A stretch of DNA of 55,834 nucleotides from Fibrobacter succinogenes (GTDB lineage Bacteria > Fibrobacterota > Fibrobacteria > Fibrobacterales > Fibrobacteraceae), in the NCBI GenBank assembly GCA_902799745.1, contig CADCBQ010000031.1, positions 1 through 55,834 of the forward strand, read 5' to 3'. The notes under the pieces are model-generated. The model was not told where the DNA came from, ran no database searches, and saw only the letters and a list, made by a program, of their open reading frames with translations. The position numbers were made by a program, and so were the translations under genes. Shown here piece after piece: positions 35,937 through 42,898 of this stretch (its first letter is position 1; every line of letters starts with the position of its first letter).

Positions 35937-37232
35937 ATGAGCCTAAGTATGGCGTTTGCGAAAAAATATGTTGGTATTGCTTTAATTGCCGTGTCGGGTG
36001 CTTTTGCTGCTGACCGTGTGGTTGGTGCGAATGCGACTCTCGATATTGAACCGGGGGCGCGTTCGGCGGCACTCGGCTCTGCGACGATGGCTGTCGATGG
36101 CGATTACCTGGGGCTCATGTCTAACCCCTACCAGCTTGCAAATGTAAACTACGCATGGGCGTCTTTTTCACATACCGAATACTATGAAGATACAAAGTAT
36201 GACTTTGCATCTGCGGTGATTCCGCTGGGTGCAGGTCAGGGTCTCGGCGTTTCGTTTTCGAGATTCGGTGCCGATGATATCCCCTACATTAAAGAGGGGG
36301 AGCCTCTGCCCGAAGGTTCGGACTATAATACGCTTTCGATTGCAGACTATGTATTCTCGGTTACCTTTGGCCGTAAGCTGACGGATCGCTTGGAATTGGG
36401 CGTCGGTTTTCATGGGCTATATCGCGATATGGACCAGACGGGTTGGGGCTTCCGTGGTGATGCCGGCCTCCGTTTCCGTGCTGTTGATCAACTTTACCTG
36501 TCGACCCTCTTGAAGGGTTGGACGTCTTCGGCGACCAGTTGGGAATCGGGCGAGTTCGAATATTCTTCGCCGGAACTGTATGTCGCTGCCAGTTATGGAC
36601 TTCCGGTGTCTTACCTGTATGGCAAGTTGAACCTGTATTGGCAGGGTGCTGAACTTTTGCACCGTGAAGCCCGCGATATGGATTTTGAAACAGATGAGTC
36701 TCGTGGCAAGCGTGTGTGGGAAAATCCGCTGGATTGGCTTTCGGGCGGTCGCGGCGGTATCGAATACACGTTCGATTTCGGTCTTTCGCTCAGGGTGGGC
36801 CTTTCGAGCTTTACCACGCTCCAGAGTGTGACTGCGGGTGCGGGTCTTGTTATTGCAAAATTTGTAAAAGTCGACTACGCTTTCGAATCGCACCCGGTGC
36901 TGTCTCCGGTTCACCGTGTGAGCGTGAGTATAAGCCCGTATCTGTTTGGCCATGCGCCTAAGCCGGGAACGCCCGAGGCTGCCCCTGCCCGCAGCAAGAT
37001 TTTGACGGAAGAGAAAGATGAAGATTCTTCTTACGAAGACATGGAACGTGAACCGTATGAAGAATCCGACGCTACGAAGAAGGCTGCGGAACAGTCCGCT
37101 CCAGCTCCGAAATCTACACAGGAACAGACTGAATCCGAGGCTCACAGCGTAAGCCCGGTCGAGGGCTCTCCTGCAACATCAACCCCGGCGGGGAACGCCG
37201 TGATTGAAACAGATGACGAGGTCTTAGAGTAA
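35937..37232 (+). CDS. PorV/PorQ-like outer-membrane protein with acidic C-terminal tail
   Basis: This protein has up to 431 residues. After a signal peptide ending AVSGAFA it starts DRVVGANATLDIEPGARSAA, followed by the typical ALGSATMAVDGDYLGLMSNP, as in the PorV/UPF0164 barrel family. Fourteen or so strands follow to about 345. The tail (about 350-431) is acidic and rich in Pro, Ser and Glu. PorV-type proteins shuttle type IX secretion cargo. That fits the CTD-bearing protein at 48323, but the link is inferred. The start may be the ATG at 35949 (MAFAKKYVG), because TATCTT directly precedes 35937. Neither has a Shine-Dalgarno. Confidence 0.7.
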   Translation: MSLSMAFAKKYVGIALIAVSGAFAADRVVGANATLDIEPGARSAALGSATMAVDGDYLGLMSNPYQLANVNYAWASFSHTEYYEDTKYDFASAVIPLGAGQGLGVSFSRFGADDIPYIKEGEPLPEGSDYNTLSIADYVFSVTFGRKLTDRLELGVGFHGLYRDMDQTGWGFRGDAGLRFRAVDQLYLSTLLKGWTSSATSWESGEFEYSSPELYVAASYGLPVSYLYGKLNLYWQGAELLHREARDMDFETDESRGKRVWENPLDWLSGGRGGIEYTFDFGLSLRVGLSSFTTLQSVTAGAGLVIAKFVKVDYAFESHPVLSPVHRVSVSISPYLFGHAPKPGTPEAAPARSKILTEEKDEDSSYEDMEREPYEESDATKKAAEQSAPAPKSTQEQTESEAHSVSPVEGSPATSTPAGNAVIETDDEVLE

Positions 37233-37314
37233 AAAACGGAACGAAAAGTGGCAGTTTTGACGAGATTTGGGGGCTTTCTCGTGATAACGCAAACACGATG
37301 AACCATAATTAGTC

Positions 37315-37326
37315 TATATTTTTAAC
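37315..37326 (+). promoter_or_regulatory. Putative leaderless promoter of the STAS gene
   Basis: TATATT at 37315-37320 is followed by TTTAAC and the ATG at 37327. There is no Shine-Dalgarno. The spacing equals that at 1366. Confidence 0.5.
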
Positions 37327-38001
37327 ATGCCGCAATTAAAGAACTATCGCGAAGTTGGAATTTTCGATTTAATCTCAGCCCCCCTGAATCCGATTGGGGC
37401 CTTTGATGCCGAACAGTTTAAGAAAGATGTTCGCGAACTTCTCGCTGAAAAGACGGATGAAAAGTATTTGGCAGTCGATTTGACAGGACTTGATTTTGTC
37501 TATAGCGATGCATACAATGCTTTTATCCAGTTCCAGCAAGAAATGGATGATAGAAATGGTATGTTTGCCATTTTGACGAACAACCAGACGATCATTGATG
37601 GTCTCAAGAAGGCTGGCCTCGACAAGAATATCCACGTTTTCGCCTATGAAGCTGATATGATGTCGTTCTCGCTGCAGACCCAGTCTCCGGCTTCCACCTC
37701 CGTTGTTGAACCCGAGGCAGAAGTCCGTGACGAACCGGCTCCGGTTACTTCGCAGAATATGGGCAGCACCATGGGGTCTATCGACGTGACTCCGTCTCAC
37801 TTGGATCGCCGTACGGGTCAGCACCGTAGGTTCACCAAGAGCTTCAATGCGATTGCCAAGGAAGAGCCGTCTGAAGATTCGAAGAAGAAGGGACTCGATG
37901 TCCCGTTCGACGACGAACCGTCTTCGGCCAAGACTGTGATTATTGTTGCTTTGCTTTTGTTGGCTGCTGTGGGCGGTGCCATCGCGATTTTCAGCCTTTA
38001 G
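37327..38001 (+). CDS. STAS-domain protein with C-terminal membrane anchor
   Basis: This 224-residue protein has an N-terminal STAS domain (about 1-115) with the typical strand-helix motif DLTGLDFVYSDAYNAF. Anti-sigma-factor antagonists have DSSG here with a phosphorylated second Ser. In this protein the positions are Tyr59-Ser60-Asp61-Ala62, so the usual phosphoacceptor appears to be Asp61. A Pro/Glu-rich linker (120-195) contains HLDRRTGQHRRFTKSF. A single membrane helix ends the protein (about 201-222, VIIVALLLLAAVGGAIAIF). STAS proteins are normally soluble. Coupled at short distance to the next gene. Role unknown; a partner anti-sigma factor is not in the window. Confidence 0.75.
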   Translation: MPQLKNYREVGIFDLISAPLNPIGAFDAEQFKKDVRELLAEKTDEKYLAVDLTGLDFVYSDAYNAFIQFQQEMDDRNGMFAILTNNQTIIDGLKKAGLDKNIHVFAYEADMMSFSLQTQSPASTSVVEPEAEVRDEPAPVTSQNMGSTMGSIDVTPSHLDRRTGQHRRFTKSFNAIAKEEPSEDSKKKGLDVPFDDEPSSAKTVIIVALLLLAAVGGAIAIFSL

Positions 38002-38005
38002 TCCG

Positions 38006-38926
38006 ATGCCTGTCGAGTTCCAAGAATACAAACGCAAACGCAAATCTTTTAATACTCAACATAAGTTCCCGTTAATCCGGTTAACGCTTGTAGCGGTAGC
38101 CGCTTTTTTGGCGTACTACTCGGGACTTGTTTCGAAGATCGCCAACGCGCTCCCGCTTCCGGGCAATGTCGAAGAGGTTCCGATTGAAACCTGGGAAACC
38201 CGTTGTGAGGGTTATGGTGGAACTCCGTTCGAACTGAAAAAGGGACTAGCCCAGTGCTCTTGGGTCTTGGTGGATTCGGTTCCCCTGTCCCGTTTGCCGA
38301 ATTCGTTTTTGCGGTATGTAGGTTCTCTCCGTAAGTCAGAAAAATCGAAACTGCATTGGGTGGCGCCTGTCAAGGCTTTTGAAAACCCTCTGCTTGTCAT
38401 GCACGAAGACAGCGTTCCTTCGGTGTACTTACGGTATATGAAACCGGATTCCAGTTACTTATGGGTTTCTAAAAGCACGGGATGCAAGTTCCCGGGCGTG
38501 TGTCCGAGGCTTCCGCTGGAATGGTCGGCGCTTGCGATTGACGAAGGCTTTGACTTCGAAGGTCAGGAATCCCTTTTGGCGATGGACGTTTTTAGTGGCA
38601 TTGGTGAAGCCCCAATTTATCCGGTGCTTTCGGGGCGCGTCCTTGAAACCGGTCGCGACTCGCTCGGTTACTTTGTTGAAATTGACCATGGCTACAATGT
38701 GACAAGTAAGACATCTGGAATGGGTGTTCTTGGAGATTCCTTGTCGGTGGGCGATACGGTCGGTATAGAATCGGTGTTGGGCAGGCTTTCGCCTAAAGAT
38801 AGCGCAACTTTCTTTTTGTCGGTTCGCTTGAACGGCCAGTTCGTGCGTTGGAGCGATTTCTATGCATCGACGCATCCTGTCGCTCTAGATTCGCTTGCAG
38901 CGTTTGAAAAGTTGAACGGTTTTTAA
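38006..38926 (+). CDS. Degenerate LytM (M23-like) protein with N-terminal membrane anchor
   Basis: This 306-residue protein starts at the ATG at 38006, just after the STAS gene stop. The basic N-terminus (EYKRKRKSFNTQHK) precedes one helix (LIRLTLVAVAAFLAYYSGLV). A beta-rich middle follows. The C-terminal part (about 205-295) resembles a LytM fold: PIYPVLSGRVLETGRDSLGY, FVEIDHGYNVTSKTSG and VGDTVGIESVLGRL. The HxxxD and HxH zinc ligands of active M23 peptidases are not visible, as in EnvC/NlpD-type amidase activators. It probably acts in the periplasm on cell-wall division or scaffolding (inference). Confidence 0.65.
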   Translation: MPVEFQEYKRKRKSFNTQHKFPLIRLTLVAVAAFLAYYSGLVSKIANALPLPGNVEEVPIETWETRCEGYGGTPFELKKGLAQCSWVLVDSVPLSRLPNSFLRYVGSLRKSEKSKLHWVAPVKAFENPLLVMHEDSVPSVYLRYMKPDSSYLWVSKSTGCKFPGVCPRLPLEWSALAIDEGFDFEGQESLLAMDVFSGIGEAPIYPVLSGRVLETGRDSLGYFVEIDHGYNVTSKTSGMGVLGDSLSVGDTVGIESVLGRLSPKDSATFFLSVRLNGQFVRWSDFYASTHPVALDSLAAFEKLNGF

Positions 38927-38939
38927 TACCTTTGGTCTT

Positions 38940-40064
38940 ATGAACCGCCTTTGTTCTAAATACATGATTTTTGGATTGCTGTGGATCGTGTTTGCGGTCG
39001 CATTTTTTGCGGGTTGTGAAAAAAATACCGACGGTCCCTTGAATGTATCCAAAGATGATTTTTCTTACGATGACGAAGGCTTCTTTGCTTATGCGCGTCT
39101 AGATTCCGGTAAGGCAATTCACCTGTCCAAGGACACCTTGTATTTGGACATGGGGAAAATGTATACCTTCTCGAATTGTGCGCTTAAATCGATCGATCTT
39201 GCTTACAGTAAAGAAGATTCCGTTCTGTGGATTGCGCCCACGCTTTCAATTCACGCAACTGCCGAAGATTGCGCCGCTCCTTATTACCGCCCTGACACGA
39301 CGCTTAAATTGTCGTTGCAATCTGAACAGATGGCTGATATCGGTGTCATCAAGGTGAAAAACGATGCGGACACGGCGTTGGATTCTATCATTTTGCGCCG
39401 TGGAAGTCTTTCGAAGGACACCTTCTATATTTATCTCGATTCGTCTTTTGCCGATGTCCAGGCCTACCCGCTGCGTACCAAAGATAAAAAGCAGGGTAAA
39501 GAGGTTCCTTCGGTACTGCGTGTGCTTGATTCGCTTACGCCACGCGTGTTCTACTGGCGCACCATGAAGTCTACCTGCACGCACCGTGTGGATATGTGCA
39601 AACAGACTGTCGCCGATACGATTTACCCGAGTTCCTGGAATATTAACGATACGAATCTTGTGCCGGTGCATTATGCCTGTGCCGATTCCGATTCGGTTTA
39701 TTGCATTAATTCCAAGTGGGAAAACGATTCGACGGATCTTGGTTCGTTGCAGGAACGCCCCGATACCATTTGGCATTATAGCACTTACTATACCGAAAAG
39801 ATTCCGGAATGTGGTGCTTACGGTTCTTTCGCCGTCTCAAGCTATGCGGTAGGAAACCGGGTCCGCTTTATTCGTGAACTGTTTGCTCCCGATGAGGACG
39901 AAAAATTCTGTGGACCGAATTCCAAGAAAGATTGGATGGTCTATAACTTGTCTGGTAACAGAATGGTTGTCGATAATGACAGTGTCGCAATTTTAGATAG
40001 TTTGTCTAAGATTTGGGATAAGGCAACGGTTGCTCCAGATACTTTGATTCAGAAAGAAAAATGA
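38940..40064 (+). CDS. Lipoprotein of unknown function
   Basis: This 374-residue protein has a long signal peptide (IFGLLWIVFAVAFFAGC, lipobox FAGC, Cys26). The mature region is rich in Asp, Ser, Thr and Tyr and has several cysteines (TCTHRVDMC, HYACADSDSVYC, KIPECGAY, FCGPN), which may form disulphides in the periplasm. I recognise no domain. The stop overlaps the ATG of the Nudix gene (ATGA), so both are translated from one mRNA. Confidence 0.6.
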   Translation: MNRLCSKYMIFGLLWIVFAVAFFAGCEKNTDGPLNVSKDDFSYDDEGFFAYARLDSGKAIHLSKDTLYLDMGKMYTFSNCALKSIDLAYSKEDSVLWIAPTLSIHATAEDCAAPYYRPDTTLKLSLQSEQMADIGVIKVKNDADTALDSIILRRGSLSKDTFYIYLDSSFADVQAYPLRTKDKKQGKEVPSVLRVLDSLTPRVFYWRTMKSTCTHRVDMCKQTVADTIYPSSWNINDTNLVPVHYACADSDSVYCINSKWENDSTDLGSLQERPDTIWHYSTYYTEKIPECGAYGSFAVSSYAVGNRVRFIRELFAPDEDEKFCGPNSKKDWMVYNLSGNRMVVDNDSVAILDSLSKIWDKATVAPDTLIQKEK

Positions 40065-40774
40065 TCGAATATACTTATTCTCCTGAAATTGCCGAGGCGG
40101 ATCGCCTGGTTATCCTTGAATCCCGTATTTACAAGGACTGGCTGGAAAAAACTCAAGAAAAATTTGTGGTAACCAAGGTCCATTTTGCGTCGGTGGATTT
40201 TTTGCGCAAGGGTAGGCAACCGTTATTCATTAAGCTCGATGCGACAGCGACTCTCCCGGATGGGCGCCCGGTGCATGGTATTGTGCTTGTGCGAGGAAAT
40301 GCCGTAGGCGTTTTGGTGGTGCTTCGCTGCGAAGGGAAAAAGTACTTGTTGCTCGTAAGGCAGCCGCGTTTTGCCATTAGCGAACAGGCTTCTCTTGAAA
40401 TTCCGGCAGGTATTCTGGACTGGACCGGTGATTATCGCAAGGTGGCTTTGAGCGAACTTGAAGAAGAAGCGCAGATCAAGGCTGATGATTCGGAACTCAT
40501 TGACTTGATGGACTTTTGGTACAAGGGCAAGAGCGAAGGCTTTGCCGCCAGCTGCGGGCTTTTGGATGAACGCATTCGCCTGTATGCCATTGAACGCGAC
40601 GTGACGCCGGAACAGCTCAAGGCTATGGACGGCAAAGACCAAGAATACACCGAAGAAATCGAATGGATTAAAACGGTGGTATTGCCTTACGAAGAGGCTG
40701 CCCATGAATTTATCGATGGAAAGAATTTAATAGCGCTCTTCTTGTACGAACGCTGGCTAGACGCCCAAAAGTAG
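40061..40774 (+). CDS. Nudix hydrolase with divergent Nudix box
   Basis: This 237-residue protein has a Nudix region at about 113-140: LEIPAGILDWTG leads into DYRKVALSELEEEAQI. The canonical box is GX5EX7REUXEEXGU. Here the first Glu is Asp and REU is SEL, but the metal-binding glutamate cluster EEEA is kept. The sequence LLVRQPRFAISEQASLEIPAG before it resembles ADP-ribose or nucleotide-sugar pyrophosphatases. It may hydrolyse a nucleoside diphosphate linked to another group; the substrate is unknown. The ATG overlaps the preceding stop. Confidence 0.75.
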   Translation: MIEYTYSPEIAEADRLVILESRIYKDWLEKTQEKFVVTKVHFASVDFLRKGRQPLFIKLDATATLPDGRPVHGIVLVRGNAVGVLVVLRCEGKKYLLLVRQPRFAISEQASLEIPAGILDWTGDYRKVALSELEEEAQIKADDSELIDLMDFWYKGKSEGFAASCGLLDERIRLYAIERDVTPEQLKAMDGKDQEYTEEIEWIKTVVLPYEEAAHEFIDGKNLIALFLYERWLDAQK

Positions 40775-40778
40775 GGAA

Positions 40779-40991
40779 TTACCAGTTTCCGATATTATTT
40801 ATCGTCAGGCCCAGGAAGAAAATCGTCAGGTAGCCGTACCAAAGTCCGGTGAGTACGTAGTTGAGCTTGCGCTTGTAGGCCTTGGGTTCATTCTTGTTCT
40901 TTTCGCGAATGACAAGGATGTTCTTGCGCAGAAAATAAGCGCAACCTGCAAGACCGATTAATGTAGCGAGAATCAAAAGTACGTAAGCCAT
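40779..40991 (-). CDS. Small inner-membrane protein
   Basis: This 70-residue protein starts at the ATG at 40991 (MAYVLLILATLIGLAGC). An upstream in-frame ATG at 41042 would add 17 residues but falls inside the intergenic repeat. Two membrane helices flank a short basic loop (KNKNEPKAYKRKLNY); the second is GLWYGYLTIFFLGLTI. It is convergent with the Nudix gene. No family recognised. No clear Shine-Dalgarno. Confidence 0.5.
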   Translation of the reverse strand: MAYVLLILATLIGLAGCAYFLRKNILVIREKNKNEPKAYKRKLNYVLTGLWYGYLTIFFLGLTINNIGNW

Positions 40992-41023
40992 GCGCCAAAT
41001 GTAGTAATTACAGAATAGTAGGA

Positions 41024-41083
41024 AGTAATGTGAAATGTGCAATGAGAAATTAATCTCTCATTCCGCATCACACATCTCTAATT
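41024..41083. repeat. Palindromic intergenic element of 7-nt units (copy B)
   Basis: The left half reads GTAATGT GAAATGT then GCAATGA GAAATTA; the right half reads ATCTCTC ATTCCGC then ATCACAC ATCTCTA. Unit length, base composition (AATG/CATT with G/C) and inverted arrangement match copy A at 30011. It lies upstream of the small membrane protein gene and before the rimP operon. Confidence 0.65.
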
Positions 41084-41236
41084 GTCCGTTTTCGCCCTCA
41101 TTTTCTGTTAATCCGGTTGCCTAGGCCTCAAAAAATTTCTCTATTTGGTTTGTCTTGACGTTCGTGGACTCGATTTAGGCTTAAATGAGCAGATTTCGGG
41201 GCCGTATGCGAACGCCGTTTATTATACGAGGTCTAT

Positions 41237-41683
41237 TTGGTAGCCCAGAAATTGGATACGTTAATCGCCCAGGCATGCGAAGCCGCCGGCGTGACATTGG
41301 TGGAACAGGACATGTTCCGCGCAGGCAAACGTAAAACGCTGCGCCTTTACATAGACAAGCCCGAAGGGGTGACAATCGATGATTGCTCGAATGTGAGCCG
41401 TCACCTCTCTGATGCCCTGGACGCAGATCCGGATATTATCGAAGGGGCCTACACTTTGGAAGTGTCGTCGCCGGGGTTAGACCGCCCCCTTAAGTCGGTT
41501 GCTGATTTTACCCGCAATATCGGACGATTCTTGCGGGTGACCCGCAGTACCGGTAAGCCCGTTACGGGCAAGCTCGTGGCTGCTGACGAAGAAAATTTGA
41601 CGCTCACCCTTAAAGGCAATGCCGGTGACGTGGTCGTGCCCCGTAGCGAAGTGCTGGTGGCAAAAGTGGATGTACAAATATAA
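41237..41683 (+). CDS. rimP: Ribosome maturation factor RimP
   Basis: This 148-residue protein has the RimP pattern: LIAQACEAAGVTLVEQDMF, KRKTLRLYIDKPEGVTIDDC, SRHLSDALDADPDII and YTLEVSSPGLDRPLK, ending in a C-terminal SH3-like barrel. It assists 30S subunit maturation. The start is a TTG at 41237, with GAGG 5 nt upstream; no in-frame ATG is near the homologous N-terminus. It heads the rimP-nusA-infB-rbfA-truB-ribF cluster. A TTGACG at 41155 is a possible -35, but its -10 is weak. Confidence 0.93.
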   Translation: MVAQKLDTLIAQACEAAGVTLVEQDMFRAGKRKTLRLYIDKPEGVTIDDCSNVSRHLSDALDADPDIIEGAYTLEVSSPGLDRPLKSVADFTRNIGRFLRVTRSTGKPVTGKLVAADEENLTLTLKGNAGDVVVPRSEVLVAKVDVQI

Positions 41684-41698
41684 TAGGAAGGTCATGTT

Positions 41699-42868
41699 AT
41701 GAAGAACGAACCGAAGGTTAACTTGCTCGAAGTGCTGAAAGGTGTTGTCGAAGCCAAGGATATGGATGATTCCGTTGTGCTGAACGCGCTGAAGGAAGCG
41801 CTGATCACGGCGGCCCGTAAGTACTTGCACATCGAAAAGAAAATCGATGTGGATTTCGACATGGAAACGAACGAAGTTCACGTTTATCTGCGCGTGGCCG
41901 TTGTCGACGACTATCCGGACTACGACCCGAACATGACCGCTGCCGAAGTGGAAGAACTCGACAAGGGTTACATGCTGGTCGAAGAAGCCCGCGACTTTAA
42001 CGAAGACGCTCAGCCGGGTGACTTCCTCGAAATGGAAATTCCTATCTCTGCATTCGGTCGCCAGGCCATTCAGACTGCAAAGCAGCTCCTGAACCAGCAG
42101 ATTCGCGATGCCGAACGCCAGAAGATCATGGATACCTACCGTAGCCGTATCGGTACCATGGTGAGCGGCGAAGTGCTCCGCCTTGAACAAAGTAACATTA
42201 TCGTGAAGCTCGGTAAGCAGACCGAAGCCATGATTCCTGCTCGCGAACAGATTCGTCGCGAACGCTGGGCTCAGGGTAACTCCATCAAGGCTGTGATTGC
42301 CCGCGTGGAAGAATCTTCCAAGAACGGTGCTCAGGTGGTGCTTTCCCGTGCTAACGGAGACTTCCTCAAGGAACTCTTCCGTCAGGAAGTTCCGGAAATT
42401 TACGAAGGAACGGTTGAAATCAAGGGCGTTGCCCGCGAACCGGGTTTCCGCGCCAAGATTGCCGTGTATTCCCGTGACGAAAAGATTGACCCGGTCGGCG
42501 CTTGCGTCGGTATGAAGGGTGCCCGCGTGCAGACGATTGTGCGCGAACTCGGTAACGAACGCATTGACATTGTGCAGTGGAATCCGGATCTGGATACCTT
42601 CATTACGCGTGCCCTTACTCCGGCTAACGTAATCAAGCTGATTCACGTGCCCGAAACCCGCCGCACCGTGGTGATTATCAGCGACGAAAACCTCGCACTT
42701 GCAATCGGCAAGAACGGCCAGAACGTGAAGCTCGCTGCAGAACTCGTGCAGCGTAACCTCGACGTGTTCGGTGAAAACGAATGGAACCAGAAGGACGACG
42801 AAACGAAGGCCAAGATTACTTCTCCGTCCGCTGCCGATTTGAACCAGAACCGCAAGGCTGCACGCTAA
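41699..42868 (+). CDS. nusA: Transcription termination/antitermination factor NusA
   Basis: This 389-residue protein has the NusA N-terminal RNAP-binding domain (LLEVLKGVVEAKDMDDSVVL), an S1 domain (GTMVSGEVLRLEQSNIIVKL), and two KH domains (DPVGACVGMKGARVQTIVRE; AIGKNGQNVKLAAELV). It lacks the C-terminal acidic repeats of the E. coli form, as in many bacteria. It binds RNA polymerase and nascent RNA in pausing and termination. AGGAAGG precedes the ATG. It lies 15 nt after rimP. Confidence 0.96.
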   Translation: MKNEPKVNLLEVLKGVVEAKDMDDSVVLNALKEALITAARKYLHIEKKIDVDFDMETNEVHVYLRVAVVDDYPDYDPNMTAAEVEELDKGYMLVEEARDFNEDAQPGDFLEMEIPISAFGRQAIQTAKQLLNQQIRDAERQKIMDTYRSRIGTMVSGEVLRLEQSNIIVKLGKQTEAMIPAREQIRRERWAQGNSIKAVIARVEESSKNGAQVVLSRANGDFLKELFRQEVPEIYEGTVEIKGVAREPGFRAKIAVYSRDEKIDPVGACVGMKGARVQTIVRELGNERIDIVQWNPDLDTFITRALTPANVIKLIHVPETRRTVVIISDENLALAIGKNGQNVKLAAELVQRNLDVFGENEWNQKDDETKAKITSPSAADLNQNRKAAR

Positions 42869-42898
42869 TTTTTTAAAAAGGAACATTGGAAGCTATTC

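Noticed and set aside
41155..41190. TTGACG as -35 of the rimP operon promoter
   Set aside because: No convincing -10 at 16-18 nt spacing; left out of the feature list.
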